Below are positions 7,515 to 15,055 of a stretch of 64,000 nucleotides of DNA, one piece after another (position 1 is the first letter of the stretch; every line of letters begins with the position of its first letter). The notes below the pieces were generated by a model, which saw nothing but the letters and a program-made list of their open reading frames with translations, was not told where the DNA came from and did no database searches. The DNA is taken from positions 1 to 64,000 of the forward strand of contig CAKTMF010000001.1 of assembly GCA_934573855.1 (NCBI GenBank). The letters are read 5' to 3'. The stretch is from an uncultured Oscillospiraceae bacterium. Lineage in GTDB: Bacteria > Bacillota > Clostridia > Oscillospirales > Oscillospiraceae. A program made the position numbers and the translations under genes.

Positions 7515-8266
7515 GATTTATCTCGTGGAACGTGAACGGCCTTCGTGCCGCGCGTACAAAGGGCTTTGACGACATACTGCTGGGCCTTGACGCGGATCAC
7601 TTCTGCCTTCAGGAGACAAAGCTTCAGGCGGGGCAGATCGACATCGACCTCCCCGGCTATGAGAGCTACTGGTGCTATGCGGACAAAAAGGGCTACTCCG
7701 GCACCGCGATATTCACAAAGCACACGCCGCTCTCCGTGAGCTATAACATCGGCGTGGAGGAACACAGCCACGAAGGCCGCGCCGTGACGCTCGAGTACGA
7801 CGGCTTCTACCTTGTCTGTGTGTACACCCCTAACGCGCAGGACGGTCTGAAGCGTATCGACTACCGCATGAGCTGGGAGGATGATTTCCGCGCCTACCTC
7901 AAGTGGCTGGACGAAAAAAAGCCCGTGGTGGTATGCGGCGACATGAACGTCGCCCACGAGGAGATCGACCTGAAAAACCCAAAGGCCAATATCGGCAATG
8001 CCGGCTTTTCCTACGAGGAGCGCGGCAAGTTCACGGAGCTTCTGGACGCGGGCTTCACCGACACCTTCCGCTATCTCTACCCCGACCGGGCGGACGCCTA
8101 CTCGTGGTGGAGCTATCGCATGAGGGCGCGCGAGAGGAACGTGGGCTGGCGGATCGACTATTTCCTCGTGTCTGACAGGGTACGCGGGAATATAAAGGAA
8201 GCCTTTATCCTGCCGGAGATAACCGGCTCTGATCACTGCCCGGTGGGGCTGGACATGTCATGGTAA
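7511..8266 (+). CDS. xth: Exodeoxyribonuclease III / AP endonuclease
   Basis: 251 aa, the usual size. Cuts DNA at abasic sites in base excision repair and has 3'-5' exonuclease activity. Visible motifs are ISWNVNGLRA at the N-terminus, the metal ligand in LQETK, CGDMNVAHEEIDL in the middle, GWRIDYFLVS, and the terminal GSDHCPVGL with the catalytic Asp-His. The start overlaps trmB by 4 nt and the end overlaps dusB by 7 nt. Confidence 0.93.
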   Translation: MRFISWNVNGLRAARTKGFDDILLGLDADHFCLQETKLQAGQIDIDLPGYESYWCYADKKGYSGTAIFTKHTPLSVSYNIGVEEHSHEGRAVTLEYDGFYLVCVYTPNAQDGLKRIDYRMSWEDDFRAYLKWLDEKKPVVVCGDMNVAHEEIDLKNPKANIGNAGFSYEERGKFTELLDAGFTDTFRYLYPDRADAYSWWSYRMRARERNVGWRIDYFLVSDRVRGNIKEAFILPEITGSDHCPVGLDMSW

Positions 8267-9231
8267 AGATAGGGAACGTTGAAATAAACGGGAGGCTGAC
8301 GCTCGCGCCCATGGCGGGCGTGTCGGACTTCGCCTTCCGCACGGTGTGCCGCGGACTCGGTGCGGCGCTTACCACCACCGAGATGGTGAGCGCGAAGGCG
8401 CTCGTGTACCGGGACGAAAAGACACGCTTGCTCCTCTACATACCGGAGGACGAGCATCCCTCCGCCGTGCAGATCTTCGGACACGAGCCGGAGGTGATGG
8501 CCGAGGCCGCGTGCATGGCGCTGGAGTATTCCGGCGCGGACATTCTTGACATAAATATGGGCTGCCCTGTGGGGAAGATCGTCAAATCCGGCGACGGCTC
8601 GGCGCTGATGAAGGAGCCGGAGCTTGCCGGGCGTATCGTCGAGGCGGTCAGCCGCGCGGCGGATAAGCCCGTCACGGTGAAATTCCGCAAGGGCTTTGAC
8701 GGCGGGAGCGTGAACGCGGTGGAGTTCGCGAAGCTCATGGAGAGCTCAGGCGCGGCCGCGATAGCCGTACACGGACGCACGCGGGCGCAGATGTACTCTG
8801 GCCGCGCGGACTGGGACATCACCCGCGAGGTGAAGAAGGCCGTCTCCATCCCCGTTACCGCAAACGGCGACATATTTACCGCGGAGGACGCCGCGCATAT
8901 CCTCCGCTACACCGGCTGCGACCTCGCGATGGCGGGGCGGGGGAGCTTCGGGAACCCGTGGCTCTTTCAGCAGACGAACGCGCTCCTCTCCGGCGGGGAG
9001 ATACCGGAGCTGCCGCCGCTCGCCGAGAGGATAGACCTTGCCGTGCGTCAGATAGAGCTGCTCTCCACCCGCAGCGGCGAGCATTACGCCTGCATGGAGG
9101 CGCGGCACCAACTGCCGTGGTATCTCCACGGCGTACCGCACTCTTCATATTACCGGCAGCAGCTCGTCAAGGTGGAGACGCTCGCGGACATCCGCGCCGT
9201 CGCCGTCGGGATAAAGCGCGACCTGAGATGA
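8260..9231 (+). CDS. dusB: tRNA-dihydrouridine synthase (DusB type)
   Basis: 323 aa. An FMN enzyme that reduces uridines in tRNA D-loops. The N-terminal APMAGVSDFAFR matches the Dus FMN-binding start. NMGCPVGKIVKSGDGSALM contains the catalytic cysteine, VTVKFRKG and VHGRTRAQMYSGRADW complete the TIM-barrel signatures, and ANGDIFTAEDA is the phosphate-binding loop. It overlaps xth at the start and ends 32 nt before the ECF sigma gene. Confidence 0.92.
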   Translation: MVKIGNVEINGRLTLAPMAGVSDFAFRTVCRGLGAALTTTEMVSAKALVYRDEKTRLLLYIPEDEHPSAVQIFGHEPEVMAEAACMALEYSGADILDINMGCPVGKIVKSGDGSALMKEPELAGRIVEAVSRAADKPVTVKFRKGFDGGSVNAVEFAKLMESSGAAAIAVHGRTRAQMYSGRADWDITREVKKAVSIPVTANGDIFTAEDAAHILRYTGCDLAMAGRGSFGNPWLFQQTNALLSGGEIPELPPLAERIDLAVRQIELLSTRSGEHYACMEARHQLPWYLHGVPHSSYYRQQLVKVETLADIRAVAVGIKRDLR

Positions 9232-9263
9232 CGGAGCGCGGCCTCAGACAGAGAGGTGATCAA

Positions 9264-9875
9264 ATGACAAGAGAAGAAGAACTCAGGACCGTGGAGAGTG
9301 TCCTTGGCGGCGATGTGAACGCCTTTGAGACTCTGGTCCTGAGCTATGAGAAAAACGTATACAATCTGGCGCTCCGGATGGTGAAGAACCCCGAGGACGC
9401 GTCGGACATGGCGCAGGAGGCGTTTATCAGGGCCTACAACTCGCTCGCGTCCTTTCGCGGCGAGAGCAAATTTTACGTCTGGCTCTACAGGATAGTTTCA
9501 AACGTCTGCCTCGATTTCCTGCGCAGCCGCAGCCGCCATCCGACCGTCTCCCTCTCCGTGGAGAACGACGAGGGCGAGGAGACGGAGCTTGACATCCCGG
9601 ACGAGAGCCAGTCGCCAGAGGCGCTTCTTGAGCGCAGGCTGACGCGCGACTCCGTGCGCCGGGGACTTGACGCGCTGTCGGAGGAATACCGGCAGATACT
9701 GCTCCTGCGGGAGATACAGGGACTCAGCTACGACGAGATAGCCGAGACGCTTTCCATGGAGCTGGGTACGGTCAAGTCGCGCATTTTCCGCGCGCGTAAA
9801 AAGCTGTGTGATTTTCTTCTGCGCGACGGGAACATTCCCGCCGTGCGCTCGTCAGGTAATTCGGAAGGGAGGTGA
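9264..9875 (+). CDS. ECF RNA polymerase sigma factor (SigW/RpoE-like)
   Basis: 203 aa from the ATG at 9264, which follows a strong GAGAGGTGAT site; upstream in-frame codons lie inside dusB. Region 2 is seen in ALRMVKNPEDASDMAQEAF and FRGESKFYVWLYRI. Region 4 is seen in EEYRQILLLREIQGLSYDEI and LGTVKSRIFRARKKL. It directs RNA polymerase to a stress-type regulon. The gene immediately downstream encodes an anti-sigma factor, the typical pairing, 6 nt away. Confidence 0.93.
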   Translation: MTREEELRTVESVLGGDVNAFETLVLSYEKNVYNLALRMVKNPEDASDMAQEAFIRAYNSLASFRGESKFYVWLYRIVSNVCLDFLRSRSRHPTVSLSVENDEGEETELDIPDESQSPEALLERRLTRDSVRRGLDALSEEYRQILLLREIQGLSYDEIAETLSMELGTVKSRIFRARKKLCDFLLRDGNIPAVRSSGNSEGR

Positions 9876-9881
9876 GACGCC

Positions 9882-10703
9882 GTGAAGGAATGCGAATATT
9901 ATCAGGAGCTTATAAGCCGTCTGTTCGACGAGGATCTGACGGCGGACGAGGACGCGGCGCTGAAGTCTCACCTTGAGTCCTGCGCGGAATGCCGCCGTGT
10001 GTTCGAGGCGTTTTCGGCCGTGAGCCGCCTTGCCGGCGAGACCGAGGAGCCGCCCGAGGCTCTGCATGAGAACATCATGGCGGGGATACGGCGCGCGGAG
10101 ATAAAGAAAAAGAACCGCCGCCTGCGCCCCGTGCTTGCCGCGGCGGCATGCCTTGCCGTGGTGCTTTTGGGTGCGTGGGGGGTAAGAAATACCCTCTTTG
10201 CGGAAAAAGCGGCGGACCTCGCCGCGCCTATGGCCGCGCCGGCCGAGGCGCCCCGCGCCGCGATGATCCTGGAGGAGCCGGAGTCCGCGGAGGAGGCGGC
10301 CGAGGCGCCGGATGATACGGATGCCGCAATGTTTACCGAGTCCGCCCCGGCGGAGAAGTCCGCCGGCACAGACAGCCGGGACGAGGGAGCCGACATGGAT
10401 ATTGCCGTGGGAGCGGGCTACTCCTGCGCCGAGACCGGCGGCGCGCCGGGAGAGCATGCATATCTCGACGCCGGAAGCTTCGGGGAGCTGCTCACGTTTC
10501 TCGCCGGGGAGCCGGCAGACATGCCGGAGGGCAGCCTCAGACTGCTTTGCACCGCCGTGTGCGAGCCGGGCGGGGAATATGTCGACATATACGAGAGCGG
10601 CGAAGAGCTTTTTTATACGGACAGCCGGGACGGCCTATGGTATGTCTGCGCGTGCGGCAGGGAAGATTTTGGCAATTTTTTCACGCAATTACAGACAAAA
10701 TGA
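9882..10703 (+). CDS. Anti-sigma factor with zinc-finger (ZAS) domain, membrane bound
   Basis: 273 aa, GTG start after GGGAGGTGAG. The N-terminal domain carries the HLESCAEC (H-x3-C-x2-C) zinc motif at about residues 30-37, which sequesters group-IV sigma factors. One transmembrane helix (LAAAACLAVVLLGAWGV) follows near 85-102. Then comes an Ala/Glu/Pro-rich linker and an extracytoplasmic domain of about 100 residues that I do not recognise. Proteolysis or a redox change at the zinc site would release the sigma factor encoded just upstream. Confidence 0.85.
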   Translation: MKECEYYQELISRLFDEDLTADEDAALKSHLESCAECRRVFEAFSAVSRLAGETEEPPEALHENIMAGIRRAEIKKKNRRLRPVLAAAACLAVVLLGAWGVRNTLFAEKAADLAAPMAAPAEAPRAAMILEEPESAEEAAEAPDDTDAAMFTESAPAEKSAGTDSRDEGADMDIAVGAGYSCAETGGAPGEHAYLDAGSFGELLTFLAGEPADMPEGSLRLLCTAVCEPGGEYVDIYESGEELFYTDSRDGLWYVCACGREDFGNFFTQLQTK

Positions 10704-10714
10704 AGCTTCATGCC

Positions 10715-10743
10715 TTGAAACCTTTCAAAACTTGTGATATAAT
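10715..10743 (+). promoter_or_regulatory. rex promoter
   Basis: -35 TTGAAA (10715-10720), 17-bp spacer, -10 TATAAT (10738-10743), about 55 bp before the rex GTG. Confidence 0.75.
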
Positions 10744-10759
10744 TCCCAAAGATATTTAT

Positions 10760-10780
10760 TTGTGTGGAATATGTACACAA
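10760..10780. promoter_or_regulatory. Inverted repeat in the rex leader, possible Rex site
   Basis: TTGTGT (10760-10765) and ACACAA (10775-10780) are perfect 6-bp arms separated by 9 bp, downstream of the -10. The arms resemble a Rex operator, but the usual spacing is 6 bp, so autoregulation is only a suggestion. Confidence 0.3.
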
Positions 10781-10799
10781 GTGTAAGGAGAGAGTTACA

Positions 10800-11483
10800 G
10801 TGAAGCGAGCAAAAGTATCCAACAACGTTATCCGCCGCCTGCCCCGTTATCTGCGCAAGCTGGACGAACTTACGGAAAAAGGCGTCAGCCGGATCTCCTC
10901 CTCCGAGCTTGGGCAGCAGCTTGGCCTTACCGCGTCGCAGATACGTCAGGATTTCAGCTGCTTCGGGGAATTCGGGCAGCAGGGCTACGGCTACAACGTT
11001 ACCGCTCTGCGCGCGCAGATCGCGACGATACTCGGCCTTGACAGAGGCTTTGCCGCGGTGCTTGTCGGCGTCGGCAACATTGGCCGCGCCCTTGTCGACA
11101 ACTTCTGCTTCAGCAGCTGGGGCTGCCATCTGTGCGCCGCGTTCGATATCGACCCGAGGCTCATCGGCACGACGATGAACGGCATTCCCATCTACAGCAT
11201 GGAGCAGCTTGAGACCTATCTCAAGGAAAATTCCGTCGACGTCGCGGTCCTGACGGTGCCGAAGGAGGTCGCCATCAAGGTCACGGAGCGCCTCACGAGC
11301 TGCGGCATAGAGGCCATATGGAACTTCACCAACGTTGACCTGACCGGGCCGGAGAGTACCACCATCGTCGAGAATGTGCATTTCTCCGACAGCCTCCTCT
11401 CGCTCAGCTACTATGTTTCGGAGCGCATGGACGAGAAGGCCGCAAAGGCCGCCAAGGCCGCCAAAGCCGAAAAAAATAATTGA
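10800..11483 (+). CDS. rex: Redox-sensing transcriptional repressor Rex
   Basis: 227 aa from the GTG at 10800, preceded by AAGGAG; a longer frame exists upstream but lacks a ribosome site. Rex binds NAD(H) and represses fermentation and hydrogenase genes when NADH is low. The N-terminal winged helix contains RLPRYLRKLDEL and LTASQIRQDFSCFGEFGQQG. The Rossmann motif VGVGNIGRAL sits near residue 87, and the C-terminal helix includes the conserved NFTN...L segment. The C-terminus ends in an Ala-Lys repeat (KAAKAAKAAKAEK). It is transcribed alone from its own promoter and followed by a terminator. Confidence 0.96.
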   Translation: MKRAKVSNNVIRRLPRYLRKLDELTEKGVSRISSSELGQQLGLTASQIRQDFSCFGEFGQQGYGYNVTALRAQIATILGLDRGFAAVLVGVGNIGRALVDNFCFSSWGCHLCAAFDIDPRLIGTTMNGIPIYSMEQLETYLKENSVDVAVLTVPKEVAIKVTERLTSCGIEAIWNFTNVDLTGPESTTIVENVHFSDSLLSLSYYVSERMDEKAAKAAKAAKAEKNN

Positions 11484-11506
11484 TGATCTGAATTTGATTT
11501 TCAAAC

Positions 11507-11544
11507 AGGGGCTGTGTCGTTGATGAGGCAGCCCCTCAGTTTTT
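11507..11544 (+). terminator. Terminator downstream of rex
   Basis: Stem AGGGGCTG (11507-11514) with CAGCCCCT (11529-11536), followed by CAGTTTTT. It lies 10 nt before the next start codon, so the HAD gene may depend on readthrough or an internal promoter. Confidence 0.75.
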
Positions 11545-11553
11545 GGAGACGCT

Positions 11554-12195
11554 ATGAAATTTGACGGAATAATATTTGATCTGGACGGGACGCTGTGGGA
11601 CTCCTGCCGCGCCGTCGCGGAGAGCTGGGGGAATACGCTCAGCACGCGCTACGACGTCCCGTGGAGGCCCACTGCCGGGGATATAGCCGGCGTCATGGGG
11701 CTTACGACGAAGGAGATCGCGCAGCGGCTCTTTTCGCGCTTCGGCCCCGCCGGCCCGGAGATGTGCAGGGTCTGCCTCGCGGAGGAGGCGGAGTACACCG
11801 CCGTCCACGGCGGAGACATCTATCCCGGCGTGGAGGAAATGCTCGCCGAACTCAGCGAAAAGGCGCGGCTCTATATCGTCAGCAACTGTCAGGAAGGCTA
11901 TATCGAGAGCTTCCTGACCTACTCGGGCCTCGGGCGGCTTTTCAGCGGCTTTGAATGCGAGGGCCATACCGGGCTGCGCAAGACGGAGAACATCCGTCTC
12001 GTGGTGCGGCGCGAGGGACTTGAAACGCCGGTGTATTTCGGCGATACGGCGCTCGACGAAAAGAGCGCAAGGGAGGCTGGCTGCGCCTTTGTCCACGCGG
12101 CATACGGCTTCGGTACGGCTGTGGCCCCCGACGCCGCTGCCGCCTCTCCGGGCGAGCTTCCGGCGATACTTGAGCGCTTGAGCCGAGGTGAGTGA
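11554..12195 (+). CDS. HAD-family hydrolase (phosphoglycolate phosphatase-like)
   Basis: 213 aa. Motif I is IIFDLDGTLWDS, with nucleophile D9 and general acid D11. Motif II is YIVSNCQ. Motif III/IV is the lysine before VVRREG and YFGDTALDEKSAREAGC. The cap inserted after motif I is alpha-helical, as in PGPase/beta-phosphoglucomutase relatives. The natural substrate cannot be told from sequence. It lies 3 nt before mnmE and is probably co-transcribed. Confidence 0.88.
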   Translation: MKFDGIIFDLDGTLWDSCRAVAESWGNTLSTRYDVPWRPTAGDIAGVMGLTTKEIAQRLFSRFGPAGPEMCRVCLAEEAEYTAVHGGDIYPGVEEMLAELSEKARLYIVSNCQEGYIESFLTYSGLGRLFSGFECEGHTGLRKTENIRLVVRREGLETPVYFGDTALDEKSAREAGCAFVHAAYGFGTAVAPDAAAASPGELPAILERLSRGE

Positions 12196-12198
12196 GGA

Positions 12199-13557
12199 AT
12201 GTCAGATACCATAGCCGCCATAGCCACCGGCGCGCAGGTGGCGGCGATAGGGATAATACGTCTTTCGGGACCCGAGGCTATCGCGATAGCGGACAGGCTT
12301 TTCACCCCCCGCGCCGGGAGACGCATGAGCGAACGGGCCGACAGGAGCCTTGTCTACGGAACGCTCCGCAGCAGGAGCGGGGAGATACTGGATATCTGCC
12401 TCTGTACGGTCAGCCGCGCCCCGAACAGCTATACGGGGGAGGACACGGCGGAGCTTCAGTGCCATGGCTCGCCGGTGGTGCTTCGCACCGCGCTTGAGGA
12501 AATGTTCGCGCTGGGCGCGCGTCAGGCCGGACCGGGAGAGTTTACCAAGAGAGCGTTCCTGAACGGGCGCATGGAGCTTACCGCGGCGGAGGCGGTCGCC
12601 GATCTCATCGACGCCGAGACCGCCGAGAGCGCGAGAAATGCGGCCGGCCAGCTCTCGGGAGCCATCGTCGGGAAGACCGACGCCATCTATTCGAGCCTTG
12701 CGGACATAAGCTCCCACTATCACGCGGTGCTGGACTACCCCGACGAGGATATCGAGGAGTTCACGCTTCAAAGCTATGTGGGGACGATGGACGCCGCGCT
12801 CACGGCGCTGCGCCGCCTGCTGTCCACGTTCGAGCGGGGGCGGCTTTTGAACTCCGGCATCCCCGCGGCGATAGTCGGCAGACCCAATGTGGGGAAAAGC
12901 TCGCTGCTCAACGCCCTCGTCGGGTATGACCGGGCGATAGTCACCTCCGTCGCCGGGACGACGCGCGATACCATAGAGGAAAAGCTCCGTCTGGGCGGGC
13001 TGACGCTGCGGCTCGTCGATACGGCCGGTATACACGAGACGTCGGACGCGGTAGAACGTCTGGGCGTTGAGCGTAGCCGCCGCGCCATGGAGAGCGCGAG
13101 GCTCGTCATAGCGGTGATAGACGGGAGCGTCGGGCTGACGGACGGCGACATGGAGATCATCCGCGCGGCAGAGGCCGCGCCCAAGGCTCTCGTCGTGGTG
13201 TCGAAGCTGGATATAAGCCCCCGCGCGCCGGAGATCGGCACGATACTGCCCGTGGTGCGTCTCAGCTCGGTGACGGGAGAGGGGATAGACCTCCTTGAAA
13301 AGACCGTGGCGGAGCTGTTCCCGCTGCCGGCCGTCCCCGCGGGCGAGATACTGACCAATTCGCGTCAGGCCGACGCGGTGTCTCGCGCGGTCGAATATAT
13401 GGAGGCCGCGCGTCAGGCCATGAACGACGGAATGACCCCCGACATAGTCCTCACGGAGACGGAGGGGGCGATGGCGGCCCTCGGCGAGCTGACCGGGAGA
13501 ACGGTGCGCGAGGACGTGACCGATCGCATTTTCCGGCGCTTCTGCGTGGGGAAATAA
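12199..13557 (+). CDS. mnmE: tRNA modification GTPase MnmE
   Basis: 452 aa. With MnmG it makes 5-carboxymethylaminomethyl-uridine at wobble position 34. The N-terminal formyl-THF-binding domain begins DTIAAIATG and includes GEFTKRAFLNGRMELTAAEA. The embedded G domain shows GRPNVGKSSLLNAL (P-loop), TSVAGTTRDTIEE and DTAGIHE. The C-terminus ends FCVGK, the conserved C-[IVL]-G-K tail with the catalytic-type cysteine. Length is normal and no defect is visible. Confidence 0.97.
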   Translation: MSDTIAAIATGAQVAAIGIIRLSGPEAIAIADRLFTPRAGRRMSERADRSLVYGTLRSRSGEILDICLCTVSRAPNSYTGEDTAELQCHGSPVVLRTALEEMFALGARQAGPGEFTKRAFLNGRMELTAAEAVADLIDAETAESARNAAGQLSGAIVGKTDAIYSSLADISSHYHAVLDYPDEDIEEFTLQSYVGTMDAALTALRRLLSTFERGRLLNSGIPAAIVGRPNVGKSSLLNALVGYDRAIVTSVAGTTRDTIEEKLRLGGLTLRLVDTAGIHETSDAVERLGVERSRRAMESARLVIAVIDGSVGLTDGDMEIIRAAEAAPKALVVVSKLDISPRAPEIGTILPVVRLSSVTGEGIDLLEKTVAELFPLPAVPAGEILTNSRQADAVSRAVEYMEAARQAMNDGMTPDIVLTETEGAMAALGELTGRTVREDVTDRIFRRFCVGK

Positions 13558-13582
13558 GGCGAATAAGCGCGGCGTAAAAGGC

Positions 13583-13611
13583 TTGACATTGCGTGGAGTG
13601 TGTGCTATCAT
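13583..13611 (+). promoter_or_regulatory. Promoter of tRNA-Ser(GCU)
   Basis: -35 TTGACA (13583-13588), 17-bp spacer, -10 TATCAT (13606-13611), 37 bp before the mature tRNA. Confidence 0.8.
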
Positions 13612-13648
13612 ACTTTAGCAATGCTTAAGTGCGCTGCGTTTTCGGCTT

Positions 13649-13740
13649 GCAGAAGTACCCAAGAGGCCGAAGGGGCTCCCCTGCTAAGGGAGTAGGCGTC
13701 TAAAAAGCGCGCGAGGGTTCAAATCCCTCCTTCTGCGCCA
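13649..13740 (+). tRNA. tRNA-Ser(GCU)
   Basis: 92 nt with encoded CCA and a long variable arm (class II). Acceptor stem GCAGAAG/CTTCTGC, anticodon GCT at 13683-13685, T-arm GAGGGTTCAAATCCCTC. Confidence 0.95.
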
Positions 13741-13777
13741 AGAATAACACCCGTCCTTGTGGGCGGGTGTTATTCTT
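13740..13777 (+). terminator. Terminator of tRNA-Ser
   Basis: AAGAATAACACCCG (13740-13753) pairs with CGGGTGTTATTCTT (13764-13777), a 14-bp perfect stem. Confidence 0.8.
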
Positions 13778-13837
13778 ATCACAGGGGATTTGAACCCAAA
13801 GTGGGCTTCAGCCGTAAGGAAAACATGTCGGCGACAC

Positions 13838-13866
13838 TTGACTTTTAACCATGGGAGTGGTACTAT
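13838..13866 (+). promoter_or_regulatory. Promoter in front of NiCo riboswitch
   Basis: -35 TTGACT (13838-13843), 17-bp spacer, -10 TACTAT (13861-13866). A second -10-like TATAAT at 13889-13894 sits directly before the aptamer but has no clear -35. Confidence 0.5.
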
Positions 13867-13904
13867 CATCACACTCTTTGCACTGACGTATAATTACAGT
13901 ACAA

Positions 13905-14007
13905 ACTGAACAGGCGGGGTCGTCGACCCGGTGCCGGGTTACACAGCGTAACAGTGGATCGCCCACGGGACAGTAAGCTACGATACTGGTTTCGTGGGAT
14001 TTTTTTA
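13905..14007 (+). promoter_or_regulatory. NiCo riboswitch with intrinsic-terminator expression platform
   Basis: The four-way-junction aptamer of the czcD/NiCo class is complete. P1 is ACTG (13905-13908) with CAGT (13971-13974), P2 is GGGTC-GTC-GACCC, P3 is GTTAC-ACAGC-GTAAC, and P4 is GTGG with CCAC. The conserved bases are AACAGGC, GCCGGG, AACAG and GGGACAGT. The 3' side (CCCACG, CAGTA) can instead pair with TACTG (13984-13988) and CGTGGG (13993-13998), followed by a T7 run, forming a terminator. Ni2+ or Co2+ binding should favour the aptamer and switch on the exporter downstream. Class identity rests on recalled consensus plus the exporter context. Confidence 0.9.
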
Positions 14008-14057
14008 TCTCATGATAGCCTGTGACATGGAGTAAAATTATTTTGGAGGAAGCTGTC

Positions 14058-14969
14058 ATGAAAAAAAACGATCAGGGAGCGGCCGCGCTCGACTTTGAAA
14101 AAACCGCGGTCAGGGTCTCGAACGTCAGCATAGTGGGGAACGCCGCACTCACGGCCTTCAAGCTTTTCGCGGGCATTTTCGCGCATTCCGGGGCAATGGT
14201 GTCGGACGCGGTTCACTCCGCTTCGGACGTCCTCAGCAGCATTATCGTCATAATCGGCGTGAAGCTCTCGGCGAAAAAGGCCGACGTCGAACACCCTTAC
14301 GGACACGAACGCTTTGAATCCGTTGCCGCGATAGTGTTGTCGGTCATCCTGTGCGTAACGGGCCTCTTTATCGGCCGGACGGCCATCGAGAATATGTCCG
14401 CGGGCTTTTCCGGGGCGCAGGCTCCGGGGACGCTCGCACTCGTCGCCGCAGCGGTCTCCATCGTGACCAAGGAGGCGATGTACTGGTATACGCGCTTTTT
14501 CGCGAAGCGCATAAACTCCGGCGCGCTCATGGCCGAGGCGTGGCACCACCGCAGCGACGCGCTCTCGTCGGTGGGGGCGCTGGTCGGTATCGGCGGGGCG
14601 AGGATGGGCTATCCGTGGCTCGACGCCGTGGCGAGCCTTCTTATCTGCGGCTTCATCATCAAGGCCGCGTATAACATTTTTGCCGACGCCGTCGAAAAGA
14701 TGGTGGACCACGCGTGCGCCGGGGATGTGCAGGAGGCGATACGCTCCTGCGCAGCGTCTCAGCCGGGCGTACTCGGCATAGACCGCCTCTCGACCCGCGA
14801 GTTCGGCAGGAAAATATATGTGGATATCGAGATAAGCGCGGACGGCGAGCTGACGCTCAACGAGAGCCATCTCATCGCCGAGCATGTACACAGCGCCATC
14901 GAGGCGGCGTTCCCCAGCGTCAAGCACATCATGGTGCATGTGAATCCATATCAGCCTGTTTGCGAGTAA
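14058..14969 (+). CDS. Cation diffusion facilitator, Ni/Co-inducible metal exporter
   Basis: 303 aa from the ATG at 14058, with TTGGAGGA just upstream. CDF proteins export divalent metal ions in exchange for protons. Several membrane helices span the first 200 residues. The metal site is visible as SDAVHSASD in helix 2 (H-x3-D), with HPYGHERFE after it and EAWHHRSDALSS in helix 5. The C-terminal cytoplasmic ferredoxin-like domain ends in HIMVHVNP. The NiCo riboswitch immediately upstream argues that it exports Ni2+ or Co2+. Confidence 0.93.
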   Translation: MKKNDQGAAALDFEKTAVRVSNVSIVGNAALTAFKLFAGIFAHSGAMVSDAVHSASDVLSSIIVIIGVKLSAKKADVEHPYGHERFESVAAIVLSVILCVTGLFIGRTAIENMSAGFSGAQAPGTLALVAAAVSIVTKEAMYWYTRFFAKRINSGALMAEAWHHRSDALSSVGALVGIGGARMGYPWLDAVASLLICGFIIKAAYNIFADAVEKMVDHACAGDVQEAIRSCAASQPGVLGIDRLSTREFGRKIYVDIEISADGELTLNESHLIAEHVHSAIEAAFPSVKHIMVHVNPYQPVCE

Positions 14970-14980
14970 ATGAACGGCAT

Positions 14981-15020
14981 AACGAATAAGGAGCGGATGA
15001 TCATCCGCTCCTTATTCGTT
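14981..15020. terminator. Bidirectional terminator between CDF and phosphomutase genes
   Basis: A perfect 40-bp palindrome with 20-bp arms, centred at 15000/15001, between two convergent genes. Confidence 0.85.
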
Positions 15021-15055
15021 TGAGATGAAGCTTGAATCAATATCCCCGGCGGCCG

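Noticed and set aside
10760..10780. Canonical Rex operator
   Set aside because: Arms fit but the spacer is 9 instead of 6 bp; kept only as a low-confidence site.
12202..13611. Long minus-strand open frame opposite mnmE
   Set aside because: Shadow of the GC-rich mnmE coding strand; no ribosome site or domain.
13784..13797. GGGGATTTGAACCC, a tRNA T-arm-like piece after tRNA-Ser
   Set aside because: Only 14 bp with no other tRNA arms around; may be chance or a tiny remnant.
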